A DNA stretch of 64,000 bases, taken from Dactylonectria macrodidyma (taxonomy: Eukaryota; Ascomycota; Sordariomycetes; Hypocreales; Nectriaceae). Both the position numbers and the translations under genes were made by a program. Below, one piece after another: positions 1 through 11,408 of this stretch. A model generated the notes under the pieces. It was not told where the DNA came from. It worked only from the letters and a program-made list of their open reading frames with translations, and made no database searches. Each line of letters starts with the position of its first letter. Within the stretch, counting starts at the first letter, position 1. The stretch lies in contig JAGMUV010000037.1 of assembly GCA_020744425.1 (NCBI GenBank), positions 62,001-126,000 on the forward strand, in the 5' to 3' direction.

Positions 1-82
1 CATGTTATGGCGTGGTTTCGGCGGAACGAGTAAGCGCTCAAGACATGATCACAACCACAGGTGGCGCGCCGGTAGAATCTCG

Positions 83-446
83 GCATATTGACAACCGTAG
101 CCGCAAACGGGGAAGGAGCAGCTTTTACTAGTGATGTCACCCAAGATGACGTGCGCTGACCTGATTGGACCGCAACGCCTTGGGACCATGACGTGATTAT
201 GACGCGTGGCAAACAAACAAACTGGGAATCTCTAATGTCACAGCCAATTGGAATAAGAAGTTGAGCATATTGACAACCGTAGCCGCAAACGGGGAAGGAG
301 CAGCTTTTACTAGTGATGTCACCCAAGATGACGTGCGCTGACCTGATTGGACCGCAACGCCTTGGGACCATGACGTGATTATGACGCGTGGCAAACAAAC
401 AAACTGGGAATCTCTAATGTCACAGCCAATTGGAATAAGAAGTTGA
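83..446. repeat. Tandem duplication, two 182-bp copies
   Basis: Copy one is 83-264 and copy two is 265-446; both start GCATATTGACAACCG and end GAATAAGAAGTTGA, and I see no mismatch between them by eye. The second copy ends eight bases before the left end of the piggyBac-like element. No protein is recognisable in it. It could be a local duplication made during repair near the transposon, or the edge of a longer satellite that starts before the window. Confidence 0.93.
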
Positions 447-454
447 TTCATGCC

Positions 455-2566
455 TATCCCTTTGACTGTGTTAAGGCTCCAGGCCAGATTGTGCCCCACA
501 TGACCCCTGCTCACAGTGAGGTACATCAGAGTAACGCGTCGCGTAGTCAGAATCAACCCCACCAAAATACACATACAAACGATTCTGACTTTCGCGATGG
601 ATACCCAAGTGCCCTCAACACAGGCAATCAATGTGTATGACGATAACAGCTTCATTTGCACTGATAACAGCCGCCGGGAGCAGGCAGCTGACAACACCTG
701 CCGGCCGAACCTAGCCCCTGTCAACGAACGCGGCTACAACTTCATGCCTTTCGAGGTTCCAACACGCGACTTTAAGGTCAAGGACCTGCCCCAGGACCCG
801 TTATCTCTTTTCCAGCAATTCCTACCTATTTCCCTAGTAGAAAGCTGGGTCAAATATACCAATGACTGGGTTAGCCACCTGCAGCAAGAGGCTCGCGGTA
901 GTGCACACACATTACCGCCAAGATCACGGTTACGCCTCTGGAGACCAACCTCTATTGCAGAAGTCTACATATGGGTCGCAATCCTTATTTACTTAGGGAT
1001 TCACACTGAACTTGACCTCGAAGACCATTGGGAGACTTCTCGGCCGGGGCACCAACACTCTACTCACTCTATCATCAAATATATGACCTATGACCGATTT
1101 CAGCAGCTACATCGTCACATTCGCATTTTCAGCCCTCACATCACCATAAGCAGCAACAGCGCCCTCACCTATGACCGTGTGACGCCGTGGTCTGACCACA
1201 TACAGCGCGTGTCTACGGATTTCTATGTTCCAGGCACTTGCATCGCTGTAGATGAGTGTATGGCCCGCTATACCGGGAGGTCAAAAGAGACAACAAGAGT
1301 CCCTAACAAGCCGATCCCCGTCGGCTTCAAAGTTTGGGTTGCAGCACAGCAGGGCTATTTCCTACGTTGGATTTGGCATAGGCCCGGACCTAAGTTTGGA
1401 CCTGTTGGTCTCAAGCCTGCCCGGCAACGGCGGCGTGAGGCCAAGCAGGAGAAGACAGTCTATCTGAACCCGACGCAGGCTGTGGTTGTTGCCCTACTAA
1501 ACTTGCTGCCAGAAGCCAACTATCACGTCTTTATCGATAACCTCTTTTCCTCTCCCGACCTCCTACGCAGCCTCCGCGAGCACGGCCACGGCGCTACGGG
1601 TACAGCCCGAGTCAACTGTGGCATCTACAAGCCCTTAGTCAAGCTCAAAAATGACGATAACACAGCTGCCGCAAATATCAAATTCAACGAAATCAGGACC
1701 GTCCCAACTAAGGATAATAAGGTCAGTCAAGCAGACAGCTTTAGCTGTAAATGCCCTACTAATTTGTCCTGGGCCAGGTAAATCAGATCGCGTGGAAAGA
1801 CAACGCCCTTGTGTTGTTCTTATCTACTGTGTACGCAGGCGACGAGACCGTCCTTCGGTTACGCAAGAGGCCGACAACAGACCAAATTCGAGCACGCCCA
1901 ATACAGCGATTTTTCGGTGACGAGCCAGTGAAAGAGATTATTATCCCGTCTGTTGCTGCCTTCTACAATGACGAGATGAACGGGGTAGACCGCGGTGACC
2001 AACTGAGGTCATATTTGGGCTTCGAACACCGTGTGCGCCGAGGGGGTTGGCAAGCCCTAGCTTGGTCCTACCTAATTGACGTCATTGTAGTCAACAGTTA
2101 CCTTCTTCAGCTACGCGGCAAGCCTATTTGGAAGTCATATACACGTCAGGCTAAGTGGCGAGGGCGCCTTGTTGATGACCTCGTCCAGGCGTACAGCGGT
2201 CAATCTGACTCTAGGCAGAGGTTTCGGGCGGGAGACGAATTTACGCCTCTGTCACAGCATAAATACGTCCAGCGAGGGAAAAAGGGTAACTGCCTCGCAT
2301 GTCAGGGCGTACGGCGTGGAGAGGTCAGGTCACGAAGCTCGCGGCGGCCGTTGAGTGAGGCCGACGGCAACAGGGTCCGGATCCGGCGGCAGTCTCGCCG
2401 TGACTGTGACCAGTGCGATGTAGCTCTTTGTAGCTCGCAGGATTGCTGGGACTTCTATCACCATACAAAATAGGTGGGAATTGGTGTACCTCTGAACGCT
2501 CGTTCCCTAATTGGGCCGACCCCCCTGCGACCCCCTGTCTGGAGCCTTAACACAGTCAAAGGGATA
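455..2566 (+). mobile_element. piggyBac-like DNA transposon with 28-bp perfect inverted ends
   Basis: The bases at 455-482 are the exact reverse complement of 2539-2566, giving a 28-bp perfect inverted repeat that contains CCCTTTGACTG, which resembles the CCCTTT start of many piggyBac ends. The repeat encloses one transposase gene. A TTAA lies inside each repeat (471-474 and 2547-2550), but no TTAA directly flanks the outer edge. So either the target duplication has mutated, or the true element is 475-2546 with palindromic flanks. A CATGC pair just outside suggests that the similarity runs a few bases further with a small gap. Confidence 0.85.
597..2473 (+). CDS. piggyBac-like transposase (DDE_Tnp_1_7), two exons
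   Basis: Cut-and-paste transposase. Two open frames (to 1721 and from 1778) join in frame if a 56-nt intron at 1722-1777 is removed; it starts GTCAGT, has CTACTAAT as branch point and ends CAG. The product is 606 residues, the usual piggyBac size. The three expected acidic residues are present: D219 in VDECMARYTGRSK, D314 in FIDNLF and D446 in NGVDRGDQL. The C-terminus has a Cys/His-rich finger (CLACQG, CDQCDVALC, CWDFYHH). I chose the ATG at 597 (context GCGATGG); an in-frame ATG at 516 would add 27 residues. Apart from the intron nothing breaks the frame, so the gene may be active. Confidence 0.9.
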
Positions 2567-2704
2567 CTTGCATGTCAGGCATCCTGATCGCACCTTTGGC
2601 GCCCACGCCCTTTTCAGGTGGCCACGTTTTACTTTGGTCATGTTGTATGCACTCTTTATCTCGAGGCTATGGTGACTCTGTGCAAGTTCAAGGATGGACT
2701 ACAC

Positions 2705-3032
2705 CAGGGCTCTTAATAGTGCAGACCGTTTAGACTATTAGTCCAGACTGCAGATCAGGGCAGGGAATACGGACGCCCGGTGTGGACGCTAAGTACGCTA
2801 GGTTGTTGGCATGGTGTTCCACAACCAGGGTACCCATGACTGTTGCTGTGCCAACCATTTTGTTTTGGATATTTCTGATCAATTTACTGGTGCGATCCAG
2901 ATCAACAAGGCTCGTTTCAAGGGACGCATCATCCTAGTCGTCAATCCACGAACGCCCGTCGTGGATTGATTATTGATCTTGGATTACAGTCTGGACTAAT
3001 AGTCCAAACGGTCTGCACTATTAAGAGCCCTG
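2705..3032. mobile_element. Non-autonomous hAT-type MITE with 8-bp target duplication
   Basis: A 328-bp element begins CAGGGCTC and ends GAGCCCTG. Its inverted repeats are about 45 bp long (2705-2749 and 2988-3032) with one mismatch. GACTACAC occurs directly outside both ends (2697-2704 and 3033-3040), an 8-bp target duplication typical of hAT elements. There is no coding capacity. A short hairpin lies inside near 2940-2969 (TCAATCCACGA, spacer, TCGTGGATTGA). Neither large hAT gene in the window shares these ends, so its helper is elsewhere. Confidence 0.92.
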
Positions 3033-3040
3033 GACTACAC

Positions 3041-4598
3041 TGAGTAATGACAAGTAACACCTTTCCGAGGGTCATTAACTGCTCGCTTCACGTAGACTTG
3101 GCTGAACCCAAGCGCCTCGGATGGCTTAATCGGCAAATATTCCACTGGGACTGCTGTTGATTTTGTGGACTTGGTGTTTGGTCTTCGCTGTTGATCTTAT
3201 TGTTGTTGCTTTTACTTTTGAGCCTCTAGTCCCCCCTCTCGGTGCCTGTGCAACGAAGGCCCCTCTACCTCCGAATTCCACTGGAACTCCCCCACATTTA
3301 TGCCCCGAGAGCGGGCCGGCAGCACGGCACATTTTGGGCTTCCAGCAGCGAGGGTCACCGCTGCGGCGTAACACTACGGGCTTCGTCAGCGATGAGAGCC
3401 ACACCTTCATGGGGCCAAGAACCGCCTTCACCCTGCTACAGATCAACTTCGAACATGGTCAATTCCCATTGTGGAAGCATTAGGGTTTAAAAATGCTAAT
3501 TTTGGGGGGGGAGGAAACTGCTACTTTGACTTTGTGCCAGCAACTTGCTTATCTCAAGGGAGCAGACGGTTTTTACCCAGAAGTCGGACTCTATTCGGAG
3601 CGCTGCTATCATTAAATCGCGCGGGCTCATCACCATCACAGCCTACGTGACCCTGTTAGCTTCATTGCCTTTACTGTTACCCTGCTCATCAAGACTCCAG
3701 GACTGATGCTCATTTCGTTTTTGTTGACCAACAGAATTGCTGTTTTCTCCCAGAAGGATACCGGTAACAAGTTGCTGGCACAAAGGCGTAAAATAAACAG
3801 TTTCTTTCTACACGATTTTTAAGCACCCGAGTCCCAATGGCGCTCATCGTCACTCAGGTGGCATCGAAATGGAAGTACTCAGTTGTCTTACTCGATTATT
3901 TATACTCGCACCGATCTAACATACAGGATGGCAATGTTGCAGAAAGCCCGTCGCTCGGTTCACAAGTTTGGGGTTACCCTGGACCTCTTGATCGGGGCAT
4001 CATCTTCCAACTTTTCCAACAGGCAGAGAAGCATTCTTAGCACCTTGTCCTCCACCTACAAGACATGAATTTTGACCACAACGCCTTCCGTACTGTCATC
4101 GATCAATTCGTCTAGGACGTGCTAGACTTGCAACAGCTTTTATGGCGTCTCAGCACAGACTCGCACCTGGATCTCGAAGATATTGCACGCACAATCACTG
4201 CACCACGTCGCAAGGGTAGCAACGTGGGTGCTGTCGCACGACACGATTGTTTGGATGACTGAACAACGATCGGGAAGAAGATACCCTGTGAATCGGGCAA
4301 CGAAAGACTCTTGATTTCCTATCTAAAGGAGCGACGAAGGTCGGTCTCTTATACCTATGTTCAATCTGCCGATATCATAGGCAGCAGGCTGCTGCCTGAT
4401 GCTAGTGGTGGTGGTTCACTCTCATCGTGAACAAGTTCACGATGATCGTGATTCTTGCCTCATTTTGTGAGTGAGCGACTTGATATTGACAGGTGCAGAG
4501 CCTCAATTGATCTCAAAGTATGGGGATTTCTAACTGGTGTAGCTGCGTTGAGTTCAAAGAATCAGGTTCCTCCGAACGAATCACCTCCATCCGCCTGA
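3041..4598. other. Gene-poor stretch downstream of the MFS gene
   Basis: Only short open frames are present (for example 3157-3483 plus and 3126-3446 minus). They overlap each other on opposite strands and show no recognisable domain or codon pattern. I call no gene here. The only clear structure is the palindrome at 4422-4445. Confidence 0.6.
4422..4445. repeat. 24-nt perfect palindrome (11-bp arms, 2-nt loop)
   Basis: TCATCGTGAAC is followed by AA and then its exact reverse complement. It lies about 155 nt past the stop codon of the minus-strand MFS gene, so it may sit in that gene's 3' untranslated region. Its function is unknown. Confidence 0.7.
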
Positions 4599-6240
4599 CT
4601 AAGTCGTGTATACAAAGTCGGGTCGCTTGTCGCCAGCAACCCATCTCTGGTCTTCCGTCATGGCATCCCACTTCTCGTTCATCTTGCCCTCTCTTCGGAG
4701 CTTATTCTGCCTCGCCAGAGCGAAATGCATAAAAATAGAGCCGCCAAGGAGGAATACAACCTGATATCCAAGCACCACACTGTGACCTGTCCAAAACCGA
4801 GGCGCCTGCTTAACCAAATAGATGTTTGACGATACAACGCCGTTTAGGTTTCCCCATCCAACAACTAGACCAAGGACGACAGCACGCTTCAACGAACCTT
4901 CGGTGTTGTTAACGATCCAGGACAGGGTGTTGGGGATCGTGGGATAGATGCCAATCGCTCCGAAGAAAGTGCCAGCATACTGCACTTTGGGATTCGACGT
5001 AGAGATTAGCATAAGGAAACCGGCAATGCCCACAGTGACGGTAACCATGTTGAGATTTCCACGCCAGCGGGTCCTATCCGCAAGAAAGCCGACGGCGACA
5101 GTAACCGTTGCAGCAGCTGCGTATGGGGCGACGCTCAAAAGTTGTGCGTGGGTCCCGTGGTATCCCATGCCTCGGAGGATGGTGGGGAGGAAGAGCGAGA
5201 AGGCATAGAGAGGAACGAGGCAGCCCATATAGATAACCATATAGCCATAGGTCTTCCAGTCCGTTAGAGCGGCATAGATGTGTCGCTTATCAAAGTCCTC
5301 GGCAGTCCGACCCTGCCTATCGGCGATGATACGACGCTGGACTCGAATTCGATCATCTGGGGATAGAAAGCGAGCATTTTCAGGCCAATCAAACACCATC
5401 CACCAGCAGAAGATGCCCACAAAGGCAGTAGCGAGACCTTCAATAATGAAGATCCACGCCCAGCCTGGCTTTCCACCGATGCCGTCCATCTGGGCGATGG
5501 CAGCTGCGAGCAGGCCTCCGAAAGAACCAGCGAGGGCGGCTGCGGAGAAGAACAAGGCAAGTCTTACGCCGATCTCCGACCCCTTGTACCAACAAGAGAG
5601 GTAGTAGTTTACACCTGGTTCACAATGATTTGTCAGTTGTTGGCTGAAGCAAGGGAATTCAGGACTCTTTACCAGGGAATAGACCGGCTTCTGCAATGCC
5701 AAGAAACCAACGCGCAGCGAGGAGGCCACGAAAGTTCGTCACAAAACCCATGAGCGTCATGATCAAACCCCAAGTGACGATGATGCTCGTAAAGAATATC
5801 CGGGGCGTAAGCCGTTTTAAGAGGGCATTCGTAAGGGGCTCGAAGACTGCATAGCTGATGAAGAAGATGGTCAAAGAAAGATTGTAGTCGGTTCCAGACA
5901 TGCCAAGGTCAAGTTCCATGCCGGCAAGACGAGCATTGCCAATATTGGTTCGATCGAGGAACGAGAGGAGATAGAGAAGCGCGAGCCAGGGGATGAGCCA
6001 AAGATCGACCTTCCACATGAGTTTGCGGTCCTAGGAGTCACTATTAGCAAATGCACAAGGGCAGAACAGAGTCTGCGAGAGGCGCTGTACAATTTCAGCC
6101 AGTTCCTCGTCACTTTTTCCAGCGTCCGGATTGGGTAAATCTGCGAGTAACTGGGTGCGTTCTTGGTGCACGTCGGTGGTCTTCTCATTTGCCGAAAGCT
6201 CGCCCTGTTCGACATGCTGCGGTTCTTTGGCGTCGGCCAT
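4599..6240 (-). CDS. MFS transporter, anion:cation symporter (allantoate permease-like) family
   Basis: Plasma-membrane permease of the Dal5/Tna1-like ACS family, which imports small organic anions such as allantoate, nicotinate or pantothenate; the substrate cannot be told here. Three exons (6240-6091, 6030-5673, 5614-4599) encode 507 residues. Intron 5615-5672 is well supported (GTAAAG, AACTGAC, CAG) and restores GLFPGVNYYLSCWYKG. Intron 6031-6090 (GTACAG to CCTAG) skips an in-frame TAG but has a weaker donor. The family signature LSFLDRTNIGNARL follows the charged N-terminus, and about 12 hydrophobic spans are visible, with a loop after span 6 containing RIRVQRRIIADRQ. The start MADAKEPQHVEQ is the first ATG in frame. 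The frame is otherwise intact. Confidence 0.93.
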
Positions 6241-9200
6241 GATTAACGGTTGTACTACAAGACGGCTTGGAAAGGGAGCGGATGAATGTGATGGACTAGG
6301 AGGCTCTGGGCAAGATGTGAGCTGGATGATGACTTAAATTTCAACACCAAGCAAGAGACTCAGGTCTTTTATACTCGACACTACTCCGTACATACGGAGA
6401 AGATCTTCCATGACTGTCCGACGTTGGAGTTGTCGGGAATATCGGCGTTACGAGGCCTGACACGGTCTGTGAGAATCGGAGTCCATTTCCGTGGATTGAT
6501 TCGTTTGGATGTTCTAGCTAGAAATGGAAGGTCGAGGTTCTGAGGCATGGACCTTCAAGCAGACGCCCGGTTTCAGTCTGCTAAAGAGTCTGGGGAAATC
6601 CCCCTTTGCTGCACGAGCTTGGTCTGTGAGGATGCATACAGGGAAGAAGCTTTGAAATCATGGTTCGTCAGCGTTCTGGTGATGACGCGGTGGGCCAAGA
6701 GACATCGACCCTAGGCATGATGTGGCCAAGAGCGAAAGGCAATATTCCGGACGTATTGCGAAGAGGGGAACCCTGGTTACAGGAGTATGCTAGACTACGG
6801 ACTTTGACCTCCGGCGAATCACCTTCAGCCCCGATATCACAGGGTTCCCCGCACGATGCGACTGACGTAGGTGACAGGGTAACCGGGACTTGTTAGTCTA
6901 GATGGGCCACTGCCGTGTCATGGGAGAATGGGGGGTGCATCAGGAGGAACCTCTTCTGCCCAGAACGTGTCTAACCCGGGTCAAACAGGTCGCTGCTTAA
7001 CGTCGTCTTATTAGAAGGACCTCCCATAGCAGACGAGGGGATTTTGGATCCTACATGAAGGACGGACGTAATTACGTAGTATGGCACTCTCGGCTTCTAA
7101 CCTGTGGCTTAGGCCTAGGCCAACTGGCGCCCGAGCTAGACGCTTCTCGACTCTGTTCCCCCTAGTGAGACACGAGCATTGGTATATTTGTTGCATTATG
7201 TAGCCTGTCGAGGCCGGCTTTAGCGACGGAAATCACAGAGTGGCTATAACGGGGCGCAGGAACGGCGGGTAAAGTTACTCGCTGTCCGGTCTCCCACACT
7301 TTCAACCACTTAGGCGTTGAAGAAGTGGGAAGCTAGCCCTGTGGCTGAATCTTAGTTCAATATCTTCTCCTCATGTCCCGGCTCAGGACGACCATGTGGA
7401 CACTTGTCACGCCACGCCCGGGCCGGTCGTCTTTCTCCGTCCAGGCGACGCCAGGCTGACGTTCTGCACTGGCGAGAGGGTTTTTGGGGAATCGCCGTTT
7501 CGCACGGGGATGGCGTGGCCAAGATAGACGCTACAGTGGCTGCTAGTTAGGCTCGAGAGTTGGAGACTCAACGGCGATGCCAAGCTCGTGCTTGATGTGG
7601 AGGTGGAGGTGAAGGATATCCACTCACACGTGGCGGTACGTTGGACTAGAAGTGGCAGCACAAGTATTCCAGAAGGAATGCGAAATGATGTACCGGTACG
7701 GAGTAGGGAGCCGGAAGTGTCGTTCCAAGGACACATGAAAAGGTACGACATGAACGAAGAGATAGGGATGACCTGAGAGCCAGTCACAGTCAGACCTCAC
7801 AGAGATCCAAAGTCGGCATAAGGCAGCTCCACGCCCGTCAAGGAATCTCTACCAAAAATATACAAGTGATCAAGTAGAAGGGTTGAAAAATCTCATTATG
7901 AAGCGTACTCCGTTAAGCTGTAGCGCATTGCATGAAAGCAGACGCTAGCAACGGTGGTCAAACTTTACGCTCATCTTCCTCCAGCAAGGCTTTACTCAGT
8001 TAGAAGTAGTAAATTTGCCAGCGGGCGTCTTGCCGCTGGCGCCTCAGCCCTCGCACATACAGTACCGGTACCACCTCGCTTAGGCACGCGACGGTGCATG
8101 GTAAATAAGTTGGTGGCATTGATCCTTGTTCCCTTGGCCCCAGAATGGTTCCCTCGCCGTATGTTCTAGAAGCCTGCCCAAGATAACCGAGGCATCCATA
8201 CATGGGAGTGATGCCCCAGTGCCCAGCGATCCCATGCGATCAGGTTTAGGAGACTTCCGGGTATGTCGTAGTCTGTTCTCCCATCAAGTCATCCCATGCC
8301 ATCCCATCTACGCCACAACTGCTTCCCCCAGACCCGATGCCCCAGACCCCATGTCGTCAGCCCTCGCTCGCCCTAGCACTAAATGCTGCCCTACTTACTT
8401 TCTCTGGTATGGTACACCTGTGTCCCCAGAACACACATAGCAGCCTAACCAAGGTGGCCTTGATCCTGCTAAGCCTCCCCATGCGCATTTTGCCATCACG
8501 CGCTGTGTGTGCCGTTGCCTACCTATAGCTGGCTCACCTCCAGTTCAAGTCCTGATCCCCTGAGCCGATTCTCGCCGTTGGCCTCGCCTCGACTTCTTTG
8601 TTCTCATTATCGAGACCTCAAGCCTCCCTTCCGATGGCTTCCCCTTTCTCCGGTTCGCATGTCTTCACCTAGACCACCGCACAATCTCCTTGATTGCTTT
8701 CATTGGAGTGCATAACGCCGGTACTATTCCTCGACTGGCCGACGCCTGGTCACAAAGCCTCCGAATGTCTTCCGGCTGCTAGCCTGGCTGCCGAGATAGA
8801 TATATCCCCCCGGTCACCATCGTCACTTCTAGTCCACCACCCGACTACCAGTACGAAAGTCAGATTCCCAAGATCGTGTTGGGCCTCTGGGCTATCCAAC
8901 GATTCTTTTCGAGGCCGTCCTTGGACACCAACCTCCTCAAATGAAGACCTCTTGATCATACGCACCAGCCTGGCTCGAGTCAACCTTGCCTTCACATTTG
9001 CGATCCAGCTTTAATCCTCCTCTCCTTCTGTCTTAATCACCGTCACTCTCTACTGTATCGCGTGACACGTCCTGTCCTGACTCGACTCAACACTCCTCTC
9101 ACATCGTCTGTCCAACTACTAGGACTTCTAATACCCTTGTCCTCAGCATATGCGCTCGTTATTTCGGGTCAAAATACCTTGCCCCATCTATCGAATCGTC

Positions 9201-9406
9201 CCGCTGTCTGAACTGCATCTCGGCTGTTGCTTCACCCAACACAAGTATGCTTCACGCTCTCTTCTTCCCATCCTCCATATAATACATCGCTTACATTGTT
9301 TTTTGACTGGTCCAGGGATTTCCCTATCGTTCTCTTGGCTATGAACATATCCTCTCTAGCTTCAGTAGCATCAACAATCGACGATTGAAGTCAAACAGCC
9401 GCAGCC
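6241..9406. other. 3.2-kb intergenic region between divergent MFS and GPCR genes
   Basis: No convincing gene. Open frames such as 7407-7787 (minus) and 8126-8440 (plus) look like chance frames. The last 800 bases before 9407 are rich in C and T on the plus strand, as is common in ascomycete promoters and 5' leaders, so this part probably holds the GPCR promoter. The first few hundred bases after 6240 should hold the MFS promoter. Confidence 0.55.
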
Positions 9407-11103
9407 ATGTCTATGACCGAGCACCAGATGCACATTCTCATCGCCATCGAGAGAACTGGCGCTTCGCTCTCTTTGGTCGGCGTTACATTCATCTTCATCA
9501 CCTATTGGTTCTTCAAAGAACTAAGAACCATGCCCAACCTCTTCATCATCCTCGCGTCCATCTCCAACTTCGGCGCTAGTGTTGCCTGCCTCATCGGGCA
9601 AGATGGAATTCTCATAGGCGACGATTCTGCCTTGTGCCAGACTCAGGCTTTCCTGTTAGAAATGTAAGATGCCTTCCCCCGTCCACCTTTTCTCAAATTG
9701 ACAGTCGCCCGCTACAGATTCATGCAATCTGACCCTTGGTGGTCGCTAGCGATGGCCATCAATGTCTTTCTTGTCATCTTCCACGGCTCCAGTCCCGCCT
9801 CTTTTAGACATTATCTATGGGTGTATTGCCTCATCTGTTTTGGCGGGCCCTTCATTCCAGCCATTGTCCTACTTGTAGCTCGACCAAACGGCCAGGCGAT
9901 GTACGGAGATGCCACGGTATGTTGGGATCGGAAATCATCTTGGGCCCTGAAGTACATCCAACTGACGAATCGGTAGCTCTGGTGCTGGATTAGCAACGAC
10001 TGGAGCGCACTTCGCATATACACCTATTACGTACCCATCTGGATTTGCATCTTCTTCTCTGCCATCATTTATTTCGCCGTCGGCCGCCACGTCTTCCGTC
10101 AACGCAACCAGCTTCAGAACTTGACTTTGCGCTATTCTATCAAGGAGGAGAATTATGCTTCGCAGTTGGAATGTGCCAGAGACTCGGCTGAGATGGTACC
10201 TTGATCCTGGCTGGCACTTTTTTGGGACAGGACTATCAGGCTAACGTCTTCTTTTAGGGCTTAACAACTCGGGTAACGGATTGGCAAGTCACCGCTGTGA
10301 CCGAAGTGAAGATAACCACTGTCACCCCAGCCAAGTGTACAATACCGCGACCATCGACGGCGCCCTCAGCGGCCATGGCAAGCCCGTCCCAGCACGAAAA
10401 TTGGCAACATCCGCAGTCCAGTTATGGAAGCGATGATGAGATGGAAGTTCGGCCAAGCTCTACGCCTGTCAAGGCCCCCTGTTTTGAAACCATCATCTCA
10501 TCCAACCCACTGCCGCCACAGTCCAAGCCCAGGCCTCCCATCATGACACGGATACGATCCCAAACGCATCTCAATTCTTCTTGGCTCAAGGGCCTCGACC
10601 CGATCAAGCTCGCCTACCTTCGCACCAGTTTCATTTTTGCTATTTCGATTCTTGTCACCTGGACCCCAAGCTCCATCAACCGCGTCAACAGCCTCATCAA
10701 CCCCGATAACAGTAGTTACGCATTGAATATCGCCACCGCCGTCGTACTGCCCCTTCAGGGTGTCTGGAATACCGCCATTTACTTCGCGACTAGTTGGAGT
10801 AAGGTCAAGGAGGGGATCCGTGCCTGGATGTCTAACCAGTCGGCACACCATCGCGATAATCACGGAGGAACCGGGCTTGGCGGAGCGAGGATTGAAGTTC
10901 CTTGGGGGGCTCAACGAGACCGTTCCAATATGGGGCGATTCGAACACCATAATCGCCGAGGCAGCGATCGAACGAGCGAGCTGGAACTGACGGCGCCAGG
11001 GGGCATCAGTAATGACAATATCAGGGTGATGCCAGGGACTTTTGAAGTTTCCCTAGCACCGTTGCCGACGTATTCTCAAAGCATTACCAAACTGGTTAGG
11101 TAG
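9407..11103 (+). CDS. cAMP-receptor-like G protein-coupled receptor
   Basis: Seven-span receptor of the fungal/Dictyostelium cAMP-receptor-like class, expected at the plasma membrane and coupled to heterotrimeric G proteins; the ligand is unknown. Four exons join in frame: 9407-9663, 9718-9916, 9977-10195, 10258-11103 (506 residues). The introns are 54, 60 and 62 nt, with GTAAGA, GTATGT and GTACCT donors. Joined exons give FMQSDPWWSLAMAIN, YLWVYCLICFGGPFIPA and LWCWISNDWSALRIYTYY, matching spans 3-5 of this class. A long Ser/Pro-rich third loop (about residues 250-340) precedes LAYLRTSFIFAISILVTWTP and VLPLQGVWNTAIYF (spans 6 and 7). The cytoplasmic tail is about 110 residues. It converges with the FluG-like gene 305 bp away. 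Confidence 0.9.
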
Positions 11104-11408
11104 CGCAAGGCTCGTTAGGCCCAGCGGTGGGCAAATAGTAATTTAAGCACACCTACTTCACCTGACTTGGCTTTCGTGACTGTTGTCCAATGAGGGTTGA
11201 TGACCGGGTGGGAACCGGTCCACGCCTCAGTGTTGAGGGATTTAAGTCGAACAAAGAAACGATACTGACGTGCTTCAAGAAGCTGGGCGGTGGTGGCATC
11301 ACGCATTCCCGATGGAGGACGACGATAGGGGCGTACGTGCTTAAAAGCATCACATGACCAATATAGTCGAACATAACCCTCCCGGTAAATATGAACTTGT
11401 CTAGTACG

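Noticed and set aside
197..724. 175-residue open frame on the minus strand over the tandem repeat and the piggyBac start
   Set aside because: It runs through both copies of the 182-bp repeat and antisense to the transposase, with no domain; chance frame.
471..2550. TTAA sites as the piggyBac target duplication
   Set aside because: Both TTAA lie inside the perfect inverted repeat rather than outside it, so they cannot be shown to be the target site.
3126..3483. Overlapping 106- and 108-residue frames on opposite strands
   Set aside because: Neither shows a family motif or plausible gene structure; I treat both as chance.
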